Shown piece by piece: positions 12,451 through 19,391 of a stretch of 64,000 bases of DNA (positions within the stretch are counted from its first letter, which is position 1; each line of letters starts with the position of its first letter). The stretch spans positions 1,178,001 through 1,242,000 of the forward strand of contig OY970329.1 in assembly GCA_963717375.1 (NCBI GenBank), given 5' to 3'. A model generated the notes under the pieces. The model worked only from the letters and a program-made list of their open reading frames with translations, ran no database searches and was not told the origin of the DNA. The position numbers and the translations under genes were made by a program. This DNA comes from VRUE01 sp963717375. GTDB taxonomy: Bacteria > Actinomycetota > Thermoleophilia > Solirubrobacterales > 70-9.

Positions 12451-13530
12451 TCAGCGCCGCACCGGCTGCCAGGTCATCACCGAACCGATCGTCGTCGCGG
12501 TCGAGCCGCTTTCCAGCGCGAAGCCTTCGGCGAGCTGCGAGCTGCGGCGGCTGGCAACGTCAATCGCCGAGAGGGTCTCGGCTTCGTCGGTGGCGATGAA
12601 CGCGGCCACCTTGCGCCCATCGGAGGAGAAGACCGAGTTGGTCGCGGAATTGTCGGCGACCTCGCTCAGCTTGTGGGCAGCGCCCGGGCCGATCTTCTTC
12701 ACCCAGAGGCCTTGGTCGCGGCGGAAGAGCAGCATCCCCGCCGCCGGGGCGACGTCTTCGACGAAGGAGGAGCCGGCGCCGGCGACCAGCACCTTCACTT
12801 TGGTGCCGTTGCTGCGCATCGTGAAGATGTCGGCGTAGGCACCGGGGCCGTCCCCGCTCTGACCACGGCTGAAGACGATGCCGCCCTTGAAGTAACGGGG
12901 CGAGAACTCGTCGATGTGACCGGTCTTGCTCAGGCGCGCCAGGCCGGCACCGGAGGGACGCACCGAGTAGATGTCGTCGGCGGAGCCGCCCCCGGTCTCG
13001 GCCATGCTGCGGACGAAGGCGATCGTCTTGCCGTCGGGCGAGAACGAGGCTTCGTGCTCATCGCCGGCGCTGGTGACGAGCGGGCGGGCGGCGCCCCCGA
13101 GGTTGACCCGGTAGAGGTCGCGCGAGCCGCCTTCGGTCGCCGCGCGGGTGAAGACGACGTAGTGGCCTTCCGGGTCGAACTGCGGCCGGCTGTCGATCTC
13201 CGTGCCGGAAGTCAGCTTGTGCTGGCCGGTGCCGTCGGCCCGCATCGCCCAAACGTCGCCACCGCGGACGAAGGCGATCTTGCGCCCGTCGGCGGAAAAG
13301 TCCGGTTCGCTGTCAGTCGGGTCTTCGGTGAGCTGGTTGAGGTGGCCGTCACGTGCCGCATAGAGGCCGCCTTCGGCTTTTTCGACTTTGCCGCTTTTCG
13401 TTTCTTCGACTTTGGTGATCGCCCGCGAGAAGACGACGGCACCCGAGTGACCGGCGGCGGCGGCGCTCGCTGCCGGCAGCAGGGCCAGGGCGAAGATGGT
13501 GAGGATGAACTTGATCGAACGGTTGAGCAT
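12451..13530 (-). CDS. Secreted TolB-like (PD40/WD40) beta-propeller protein
   Basis: 359 aa. The start ATG at 13530 is preceded by AAAGGGGAGTCC, a clear ribosome site, and opens a signal peptide (LNRSIKFILTIFALALLPAA then ASAAAAG). Longer in-frame readings lack both. The mature protein has repeated propeller motifs such as SEPDFSADGRKIAFV, EASFSPDGKTIAFV and NSVFSSDGRKVAAF with WAMRADGTG/IYSVRPSGAG strands, typical of TolB/DPP-like PD40 blades. It is probably periplasmic or surface located and probably binds proteins or peptides. It is a single-gene transcript ending at the strong terminator 12363-12396. The precise role is not deducible. Confidence 0.9.
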   Translation of the reverse strand: MLNRSIKFILTIFALALLPAASAAAAGHSGAVVFSRAITKVEETKSGKVEKAEGGLYAARDGHLNQLTEDPTDSEPDFSADGRKIAFVRGGDVWAMRADGTGQHKLTSGTEIDSRPQFDPEGHYVVFTRAATEGGSRDLYRVNLGGAARPLVTSAGDEHEASFSPDGKTIAFVRSMAETGGGSADDIYSVRPSGAGLARLSKTGHIDEFSPRYFKGGIVFSRGQSGDGPGAYADIFTMRSNGTKVKVLVAGAGSSFVEDVAPAAGMLLFRRDQGLWVKKIGPGAAHKLSEVADNSATNSVFSSDGRKVAAFIATDEAETLSAIDVASRRSSQLAEGFALESGSTATTIGSVMTWQPVRR

Positions 13531-13642
13531 TGGACTCCCCTTTCGGGTCGGTTGTGAATTGCACAACCGATGCTCCGCTCGCGAACCGCACGCGCCAACG
13601 ACGCCGGCGTCTCCCATCGAGCCGGCTTTGGCCCGGTCCGGG

Positions 13643-14224
13643 TCAGCGATCGAGGCCGAGCTCGATCACGCGGGCGGCGATCAGGCGCGGGCGCTCGCGA
13701 CCGGCGTTACCGGAGACGTCGAGCTTGGCCGCGAGGGCGTCGAGCCGGCGCTGGGCGGTGCGCTCGCTGACGTTGAGCGCCGCGGCGATCTCAGCCCGGG
13801 TGGCCGGACGCCCGGCAAAGGCGCCCTCGCTGCGGTAGGGCGCGACCAAGGCAGCCGCGGTCGCCCGCTCCTCTTCGGTGAGCGCAACCGTGGGCTGGCT
13901 GCTGGGAACGGTTGCCCCGACAGGCGTCGCCGGCCCAAGCGAGACTTCGAGCCGGTGGCCGCCGACGATCAGGGTGTCGCCATTGCGCAGGCGGCGTGGG
14001 CGGTCGAGCGGCTCACCGTTGAGCGCGGTGCCGTTACGGCTGTCGAGGTCGGTCGCCATCAGGACCTCGCCGCGCCGCTCGATCTCGAGGTGGTTCCAGG
14101 AAACCCCCTCGTCGTCGATATGGACATCTGCCTCGGGGTCGCGGCCAACCACGGTCCTCTCCCCCGCGAGCGCCACCGAACGGGGCTCGCCGCCCCGGCC
14201 GCTAATCCAAATGCGCGCGTCCAT
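13643..14224 (-). CDS. FHA-domain protein with C-terminal helix-turn-helix
   Basis: 193 aa. The N-terminal FHA domain (about 1-95) has GR at 27-28, SWNH (Ser42, His45) and DSRNGT (about 61-66), the phosphothreonine-recognition residues. The C-terminal part (about 115-193) has a helix-turn-helix-like stretch, TRAEIAAALNVSERTAQRRL, suggesting DNA binding. It is a good candidate partner for the Ser/Thr kinase two genes away, reading kinase state and acting on transcription (inference). It diverges from rpiA across a 100-bp gap that carries a 50-bp dyad element. It starts at ATG 14224. Confidence 0.88.
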   Translation of the reverse strand: MDARIWISGRGGEPRSVALAGERTVVGRDPEADVHIDDEGVSWNHLEIERRGEVLMATDLDSRNGTALNGEPLDRPRRLRNGDTLIVGGHRLEVSLGPATPVGATVPSSQPTVALTEEERATAAALVAPYRSEGAFAGRPATRAEIAAALNVSERTAQRRLDALAAKLDVSGNAGRERPRLIAARVIELGLDR

Positions 14225-14248
14225 CCAGCCGCGAGCATAGATCCCAGC

Positions 14249-14298
14249 GCTGACTTCGCCCTTCTGGTTCCGTATGCCCCCAAAAAGGCGAAGTCAGC
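14249..14298. repeat. 50-bp dyad element, copy 1
   Basis: Perfect 12-bp arms (GCTGACTTCGCC and its complement GGCGAAGTCAGC) flank a 26-base centre containing CGTATGC. It lies between divergent FHA and rpiA genes. A second element of exactly 50 bp with the same arms is at 42762-42811. No U-tract follows on either strand. Confidence 0.75.
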
Positions 14299-14324
14299 CT
14301 GGGTGCTGGGTAAAGTGGCGCGCC

Positions 14325-14975
14325 GTGACCGACGCCGACGCCGAGAAGCGCATCGCCGCCGACGCTGCGGCAGAGCTGATCGAGGATGGGATGACGGTGG
14401 GACTGGGGACCGGGTCGACCGTCGCTTTCCTGTTGCCGGCGATCGCCGCCCGCGGTCTGAGCGGGATCCGCTGCGTCGCGACCTCGGTTGCGACCGAGCA
14501 GCAGGCGCGCGAGTTGGGGATCCCGGTCGAGGAGTTCAGCGAGCTGGAGCGACTCGACATCGCGATCGACGGCACCGACCAGGTCACCCCCGACGGCTGG
14601 CTGATCAAGGGCGGCGGCGGCGCCCACCTGCGCGAGAAGATCGTCGCCGCGGCTGCCGAGCGCTTCGTCGTCATCTCCGACTCGAGCAAGCCGGTCGACG
14701 CCTTGAGAGCGCCCGTACCGCTGGAGCTCTCGGCCTTCGGCCTGCGCTCGACCCTGGCCCGGCTCGGCCCGGAGGTCACCCTGCGCGACTTTCCCTCAAG
14801 CCCCGACGGTGGGGTCATTGCCGACTACCGGGGCGAGATCGGCGATCCGGCCGCACTCGCGGCCCGGCTCGAGGCCGACCCCGGCATCACCGCCCATGGC
14901 CTCTTCCCGCCGGATATGGTGAGCGCGGTGCTGGTGGGGGCCGGAGGCACCGTCGAACGCTTGACGCTGACCTAG
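14325..14975 (+). CDS. rpiA: Ribose-5-phosphate isomerase A
   Basis: 216 aa from GTG 14325 (VTDADAEKRIAADAAAELI), preferred over an in-frame ATG at 14274 that lies inside the dyad element. Motifs: GLGTGSTVAF (phosphate loop), IDGTDQV, and KGGGGAHLREKI with the catalytic acidic/lysine region. It interconverts ribose 5-phosphate and ribulose 5-phosphate. Near the tkt/tal/pgi and zwf/gnd/pgl genes, it supplies the isomerase step of the pentose phosphate pathway. The next gene starts 10 bp after its stop, so the two are probably cotranscribed. Confidence 0.95.
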   Translation: MTDADAEKRIAADAAAELIEDGMTVGLGTGSTVAFLLPAIAARGLSGIRCVATSVATEQQARELGIPVEEFSELERLDIAIDGTDQVTPDGWLIKGGGGAHLREKIVAAAAERFVVISDSSKPVDALRAPVPLELSAFGLRSTLARLGPEVTLRDFPSSPDGGVIADYRGEIGDPAALAARLEADPGITAHGLFPPDMVSAVLVGAGGTVERLTLT

Positions 14976-14984
14976 GAGGACCTG

Positions 14985-16349
14985 ATGAGTGACTTCACCG
15001 GCCTGGCTATCGCCGGCCGCATCGCCACCCCGACCGACGCCGACTGGGACGAGGCGCGCCTCGCCTGGAACCTCGTCGCCGACCAGCGCCCCGAGGCCGT
15101 GGCCTTCGTCGAGAGCGCCGAGGACATCGCCAAGGTGGTCAGCTTCGCCGGCGAGAACGACCTCCGCGTCTCAGGGCAGGGAACCGGTCACGGCGCGGTC
15201 GCGGTCGGGTCGCTCGAGGGGACGATCCTGGTCAAGACCGAGCGCATGCGTGGGATCGAGGTCGATCCCGATGCACAGACGGCGCGGGTCGAGGCCGGCG
15301 TGCTGGTGCTGGAGCTGAGCGAAGCGGCGGGCCGCCACGGACTCAGCTCACTGCCGGGCTCCTCGCCCGACGTCGGCGTGACTGGCTACTCACTCGGCGG
15401 CGGCCTGAGCTGGCTCGGCCGGCGCTACGGCTTCGCCTGCAACCGCGTCCGCGCGATCGAGCTGGTCACGGCGGGTGGCGAGCAGCGCACCGTCGACGCC
15501 GAGAACGACGCCGACCTGTTCTGGGCGCTGCGCGGTGGCGGTGGCGGCTACGCGATCGTCGCCGCCCTGCAGCTCGACCTGGTCCCGATCGCCGACATCT
15601 ACGCCGGCGCCCTGGTCTTCCCCGCCGAGGTTGGCGCCGAGGCGGTCCGTACCTACCGCGACTGGGCGGCGGGCGTCTCCGATGACGTGACTTCGGTGGT
15701 CCGCTTCATCACGCCGCCGCCACTCCCCGACGTGCCCGAGCCGATCCGCGGCCGGCCGCTGCTGACGATCGACGGCGCTTGCATCGGCGACCAGGCAAAC
15801 GGCGAAGCGACGATCGCGCCGCTGCGCGAGATCGGCGAGACGATCATGGACACCTTCGACCAGATCCCCGCCGAGGGACTGTGCCGGATCCACATGGACC
15901 CCGAGAACCCGGTGCCGGGCATCGGCCACCATCAGGTTCTCCGCGACCTCCCCGACGATGCGATCGACGCCTTCGCCGCGCTCGCCGGGCCCGATGCGCA
16001 ATCGCCGCTGCTGCTCACTGAGCTGCGCCACGTGGGCGGAGCACTCGGCCGCGAGGACGAGAACGGCGGCGCCCTCTCCCACCTCGACGCCGGCTACGTA
16101 ATGTTCGGCATCGGCTTGCCGATGACCCCCGAGCTGGGTCAGGCGATCGAGGCGCATCTCGACCGCTTCGACGAGGCGATGCAGCCGTGGGTCGCCGAGG
16201 GCGGCTACTTCAACTTCGCCGAGCGTCCCTGCGACGCCGACGCGATCCTGCCCCCGAAGACCTGCGCCCGCCTGGCCGACATCAAGCGCCGCTACGACCC
16301 CGACAACATGATCGTCTCCAACCACGCAGTGGCCATCGCCCCGGCCTAG
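14985..16349 (+). CDS. FAD-binding oxidoreductase of the berberine-bridge (BBE/PCMH) family
   Basis: 454 aa. AGGAGG is found 7 bp before the ATG. The PCMH-type FAD domain (about 35-210) contains SGQGTGHGAV, where the His matches the residue that carries covalent FAD in BBE-like enzymes, and GYSLGGGLSWLGRRYGFACN. The C-terminus has the BBE motif (GGYFNFAERP ... RYDPDNMI). Such flavoproteins oxidise sugars, alcohols or secondary metabolites; the second covalent attachment Cys is not evident, so attachment may be by His alone. It is tightly downstream of rpiA. The substrate is unknown; a sugar or polyol is plausible from the neighbours only. Confidence 0.9.
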   Translation: MSDFTGLAIAGRIATPTDADWDEARLAWNLVADQRPEAVAFVESAEDIAKVVSFAGENDLRVSGQGTGHGAVAVGSLEGTILVKTERMRGIEVDPDAQTARVEAGVLVLELSEAAGRHGLSSLPGSSPDVGVTGYSLGGGLSWLGRRYGFACNRVRAIELVTAGGEQRTVDAENDADLFWALRGGGGGYAIVAALQLDLVPIADIYAGALVFPAEVGAEAVRTYRDWAAGVSDDVTSVVRFITPPPLPDVPEPIRGRPLLTIDGACIGDQANGEATIAPLREIGETIMDTFDQIPAEGLCRIHMDPENPVPGIGHHQVLRDLPDDAIDAFAALAGPDAQSPLLLTELRHVGGALGREDENGGALSHLDAGYVMFGIGLPMTPELGQAIEAHLDRFDEAMQPWVAEGGYFNFAERPCDADAILPPKTCARLADIKRRYDPDNMIVSNHAVAIAPA

Positions 16350-16356
16350 AAGTCGA

Positions 16357-16914
16357 CTACCGGGACGATCCGATGTCGAGAGGGATCAGGCTCTCAAGTC
16401 GCTGAACGGCGGGGTCGTCCTTGCCGATGAGCTCAGAGATCGTCGCGGCCGCCGCATCGATGTCCTCCGGCGTCGCCCGCGCTATCGCCTCCAGATCGGC
16501 CCAGTCCTTGGTGCGGTCGAAGAAGGCCTTGAAGATCGCCAGAGAGGCGCAGTCGAGGACCGGCACCTCGCGGCCGGCAAGGGGAACCCAGACGACCGCA
16601 GCGGCAACAGCCTGGTGCAGCGGCAGGTTGTTGAGGAAGACGTCCACAGGGGTTCCGTCCCAATCGAGCCGCGCCTGCCCATCGCGCTCGACCTTGGCGA
16701 TGTCCTCCTCGGTGACCCTCACCCCCTGCGGCATGCGGGCCAGCGTGGATCCAGCCTTGGAGGCGTCAATGAAGATGTTGACGTCCAGATCGCGGGTTCC
16801 ACGCGGCTCCTCGGTGCAATAGGCGAGGGCAATCGCGCCCCCGAAGGCGTGGGCGATGCTTGCCTCCGCGAGCGAGTCGTGGATGGCGAAGAGCTTTTCG
16901 ACCAGCTCGCTCAA
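16357..16914 (-). CDS. Nucleotidyltransferase-fold protein, probable toxin of a toxin-antitoxin pair
   Basis: 185 aa. HAFGGAIALAY followed by RGTRDLDVNIFI is the GG...T/R-x-D-x-D pattern of nucleotidyltransferase-fold proteins such as AbiEii/MNT-like toxins; the Asp pair would bind metal. It overlaps the upstream HTH gene by 4 bp (ATGA), which is typical of a coupled pair. AbiEii-type enzymes modify tRNA or other targets with nucleotides and arrest growth; whether this one does is inference. Alternatively it is a stand-alone housekeeping nucleotidyltransferase. It is convergent with the BBE oxidoreductase with a 7-bp gap. Confidence 0.75.
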   Translation of the reverse strand: MSELVEKLFAIHDSLAEASIAHAFGGAIALAYCTEEPRGTRDLDVNIFIDASKAGSTLARMPQGVRVTEEDIAKVERDGQARLDWDGTPVDVFLNNLPLHQAVAAAVVWVPLAGREVPVLDCASLAIFKAFFDRTKDWADLEAIARATPEDIDAAAATISELIGKDDPAVQRLESLIPLDIGSSR

Positions 16915-17252
16915 GCTCCGCCTCCCCCAGCGGCGAGCCGATCCGCAAGCCGCGGATAGCTCAACTCAGGCCGGGGGCGGAAGGGCAGCGCCTCCGCCAG
17001 CTCGAGCACCTGGACGAGGATTCGCCCCGCCCGCTCAGCATCAACCGGTGGCTTGCGGCGATCCAGTTGCAACTCAAACCCGCCTGCCGCGGCCAAGCGG
17101 GCAAGCGCGTCCGCTCCCGGCTCCCGGCTCCCTTTCAGATAGGCGTTGACCACGGACCGAGGCAGACCCGCCCTGCGGCCCAGCTCCGCCTGACTTAGGC
17201 CGCTTCGCGCTCTAATTTGCTCTGCGAGCGAGGCACCGGGAGCAATGGACAT
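16911..17252 (-). CDS. XRE-family HTH regulator, probable antitoxin
   Basis: 113 aa. Residues about 8-50 form a Cro/C1-type helix-turn-helix: LAEQIRARSGLSQAELGRRAG then RSVVNAYLKGSREP. The remainder is a helical tail that could bind the nucleotidyltransferase. It precedes its partner and overlaps it by 4 bp. An 8-bp-arm palindrome starts 8 bp upstream of the ATG, as expected for an autoregulated operon. Antitoxin-first order and size fit a type II or type IV-like system; the pairing is inferred. Confidence 0.8.
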   Translation of the reverse strand: MSIAPGASLAEQIRARSGLSQAELGRRAGLPRSVVNAYLKGSREPGADALARLAAAGGFELQLDRRKPPVDAERAGRILVQVLELAEALPFRPRPELSYPRLADRLAAGGGGA

Positions 17253-17259
17253 TGGCAGA

Positions 17260-17279
17260 TGTTAGCGAATCCGCTAACA
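17260..17279. promoter_or_regulatory. Palindromic operator upstream of the HTH/nucleotidyltransferase pair
   Basis: TGTTAGCG-AATC-CGCTAACA is a perfect inverted repeat with a 4-base centre. It lies 8 bp before the HTH start, overlapping the expected promoter. It contains a TAACAT on the minus strand that could serve as a -10 box. It is a likely binding site of the HTH protein. Confidence 0.6.
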
Positions 17280-17307
17280 GAACCGATTTTTTTGGGTGCG
17301 TCGGCCT

Positions 17308-17586
17308 CTAGCCAGAGTCGCAAGCCGCTTTGACCGCCGCGGCAAAGGCCTCCGCCTCCGCCTGGCGCTCGAGCGGCAGCCAAATATTGGTGATCAAGGC
17401 GCCAAAGCCGATGCGGACGCGCTCCTCATCGGCGCCGAAGAGCTTCTTCTTGTCGTCGCGGACGATCTTCGCGGGCTCGAGGTTGACGAGCGGGACCCGG
17501 TCCTGCTCGGCGCCCCAGCGAAGGATCTGCAGATTGTTGCCGTCGATCGCGAGGGCGCGGTCGTCGAGGCCCTCGAGCATCTCCAT
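17308..17586 (-). CDS. Small conserved-type protein, possibly PH-like fold
   Basis: 92 aa. I chose ATG 17586, which has AGGTGG five bases upstream; GTG 17595 is possible. The sequence alternates short strands (LAIDGNNLQILRWG, VPLVNLEPAKIVRDD, IGFGALITNIWLPL) and ends in an amphipathic helix (QAEAEAFAAAVKAAC). This pattern resembles small bacterial PH-like domains, but I cannot assign a family firmly. It immediately follows pgl and is the last gene of the gnd-pgl unit. No catalytic motif or signal peptide is seen. Confidence 0.7.
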   Translation of the reverse strand: MEMLEGLDDRALAIDGNNLQILRWGAEQDRVPLVNLEPAKIVRDDKKKLFGADEERVRIGFGALITNIWLPLERQAEAEAFAAAVKAACDSG

Positions 17587-17595
17587 GGCGGCCAC

Positions 17596-18264
17596 CTAGG
17601 CAGCTGCAGCTTCGTCGGCGACGATGATCATGTTGTCGTTCTCGACCCGGCCGGCCGGGATCGAGCGGTCGCCGGCCTGCAGCTTGGCGAGCGCCTCGAC
17701 CTTGTCGGGGCCGGTGATCAGCCAGACGATTTTCCGCGCCGAGTTGAGGGCCGGGTAGGTGAGAGTCATGCGCGGGTGGCCCTGGTAGGCGGTCTCGGTG
17801 AGCGCGACGCGGCGGTCGGCGACATCGAGGACCGGGTCACCCGGCACGAGCGAGGCGGTGTGGCCGTCGGGGCCGAGGCCGAGGTGGACGCAGTCGAGCG
17901 GATCGGGAAGGGTGTTTTCGTAGTCACGCGCGGCGCCCTCAAGGCCACGCTGGGTCACCGGCATCGGCCGCAGCATCGCCTGGTGGTCCATCGAGAGCCC
18001 GAGCACCATGTGGGTGAGGTTGCGATCCTCGCTGCCGGGCGAGGCGATCCGCTCGTCGACCTGAAACAGCTCGGTCTCGGGCCACGGCATCTCCTCTAAT
18101 TCGCCGAGGATCGCCAGCATCGCCCAGGGGCTGCGGCCGCCGCTCATCGCCAGCGAAAAAGTGTTGTGCTCCGCCACGGCGTCGCGGCCGATCCCTGCGA
18201 TCAACTCCGCCGCACGACGCGCTGCCGCCTTTTCGTCGCCGGGGACCTCGAGATCGATCGCCAC
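17596..18264 (-). CDS. pgl: 6-phosphogluconolactonase
   Basis: 222 aa, in the DevB/SOL family size range. Motifs: AMSGGRSPWAMLAIL (phosphate binding), FQVDERIASP, and GLGPDGHTASLVPGDPVL with the catalytic His. It hydrolyses 6-phosphogluconolactone to 6-phosphogluconate between G6PDH and Gnd. It lies 11 bp after gnd on the same strand, with the small protein gene starting 9 bp beyond its stop. The start is GTG (complement of CAC at 18262-18264) giving MAIDLEVPGDEK. Confidence 0.95.
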   Translation of the reverse strand: MAIDLEVPGDEKAAARRAAELIAGIGRDAVAEHNTFSLAMSGGRSPWAMLAILGELEEMPWPETELFQVDERIASPGSEDRNLTHMVLGLSMDHQAMLRPMPVTQRGLEGAARDYENTLPDPLDCVHLGLGPDGHTASLVPGDPVLDVADRRVALTETAYQGHPRMTLTYPALNSARKIVWLITGPDKVEALAKLQAGDRSIPAGRVENDNMIIVADEAAAA

Positions 18265-18275
18265 GTGTGCCCTGC

Positions 18276-19292
18276 CTAAGACGGCTTCTCGTCGTGGCCG
18301 CCGAACTGCTTGCGCATCGCCGAGAGCACCTTGTCGGCGAAATCGTCGAGGCCGCGCGAGGAGAAGCGCTCGTAGAGCGCGGTGGTGAGGACCGGAGCGG
18401 GCACGCCCTCGTCGATCGCGGCGATCGACGTCCAGCGGCCCTCGCCCGAGTCCGAAACGCGGCCGGCGAAGTCAGAGAGATCGGGGGATTCCTGCATCGA
18501 GGCGGCGGTTAGATCGAGTAGCCAAGAGCCGACCACGCTGCCCCGCCGCCAAACCTCGGCCACCTCGGGAAGGTCGAGGTCGTACTGGTAGTACTCGGGC
18601 TGCTCGAGCGGCGCGGTCTCGGCGTCGGCCTCGCGCTGGACCTTGCCGGCGTTGGCGTTCTTGAGGATGTTGAGGCCCTCGGCGTAGGCGGCCATGATCC
18701 CGTACTCGATCCCGTTGTGGACCATCTTCACGAAGTGCCCGGCGCCGTTGGGGCCGCAGTGCAGGTAGCCGTTCTCCGAAGGAGAGACGTCACCCGAGCG
18801 CCCCGGCGTGCGCTCCGCCGACTCGACCCCGGGCGCCAGCGAGGCGAAAACCGGGTCGAGGCGCTGAACGGCGCCGTCGGGGCCGCCGATCATCAGGCAG
18901 TAGCCGCGGTCGAGGCCGAAGACGCCGCCGCTGGTACCGCAGTCGACGTAATCGATGCCCTGCTCGCCGACCTTGGCGGCGCGGCGGATGTCATCGCGGT
19001 AATAAGAGTTGCCGCCGTCGACGATCGCGTCACCGGAGTCGAGGGCCGCAGCGACGTCCTCCACCGTCTTCTCGGTGATCTCGCCGGCCGGGACCATCAC
19101 CCAGACCGAGCGCGGCGCGCTCAGCTTCGATGCGAGCTCCTCTAGCGAGGACGCACCCTCGGCACCCTCAGCGGCGAGGGCCGAGACGGCATCGGCGTTG
19201 ACGTCGTAGACGACGCAGCGGTGGCCATCGCGCATCAACCTCCGCGCCATGTTGGCCCCCATGCGGCCGAGCCCGACCATTCCCAGCTCCAT
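18276..19292 (-). CDS. gnd: 6-phosphogluconate dehydrogenase, decarboxylating (short type)
   Basis: 338 aa. ATG 19292 begins MELGMVGLGRMGANMARRL, the Rossmann GxGxxG; an upstream in-frame reading would run into the dyad region and is rejected. DGGNSYYRDD, CGTSGGVFGLDRG and GHFVKMVHNGIEYGIMAAYAEG (split here as separate landmarks) are the substrate and catalytic segments. At about 340 residues it belongs to the short, often NAD-using GndA-like class rather than the 470-residue form; cofactor preference is inference. It is divergent from zwf, with a nested hairpin between the two. Confidence 0.95.
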   Translation of the reverse strand: MELGMVGLGRMGANMARRLMRDGHRCVVYDVNADAVSALAAEGAEGASSLEELASKLSAPRSVWVMVPAGEITEKTVEDVAAALDSGDAIVDGGNSYYRDDIRRAAKVGEQGIDYVDCGTSGGVFGLDRGYCLMIGGPDGAVQRLDPVFASLAPGVESAERTPGRSGDVSPSENGYLHCGPNGAGHFVKMVHNGIEYGIMAAYAEGLNILKNANAGKVQREADAETAPLEQPEYYQYDLDLPEVAEVWRRGSVVGSWLLDLTAASMQESPDLSDFAGRVSDSGEGRWTSIAAIDEGVPAPVLTTALYERFSSRGLDDFADKVLSAMRKQFGGHDEKPS

Positions 19293-19319
19293 GGGTCGTA
19301 ACCCTACGCGACAGCGGGC

Positions 19320-19363
19320 GTGTCTGAGCTTTCCCACGATATGTCGTGGCTAAGCTCAGACAC
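19320..19363. promoter_or_regulatory. Nested dyad between gnd and zwf
   Basis: Outer arms of 12 bp (GTGTCTGAGCTT / AAGCTCAGACAC) enclose an inner 6-bp stem (CCACGA / TCGTGG) with a TATG loop. It sits between divergent gnd (start 19292) and zwf (start 19392), 28 bp from each. It is a candidate operator or paired regulatory RNA structure. Confidence 0.6.
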
Positions 19364-19391
19364 CCCCTTGGGGAGGTAGCCTGGCGGACGA

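Noticed and set aside
19293..19391. Longer gnd start at 19337
   Set aside because: The extra residues run through the nested dyad and lack similarity; MELGMVGLGRMG at 19292 is the family N-terminus.
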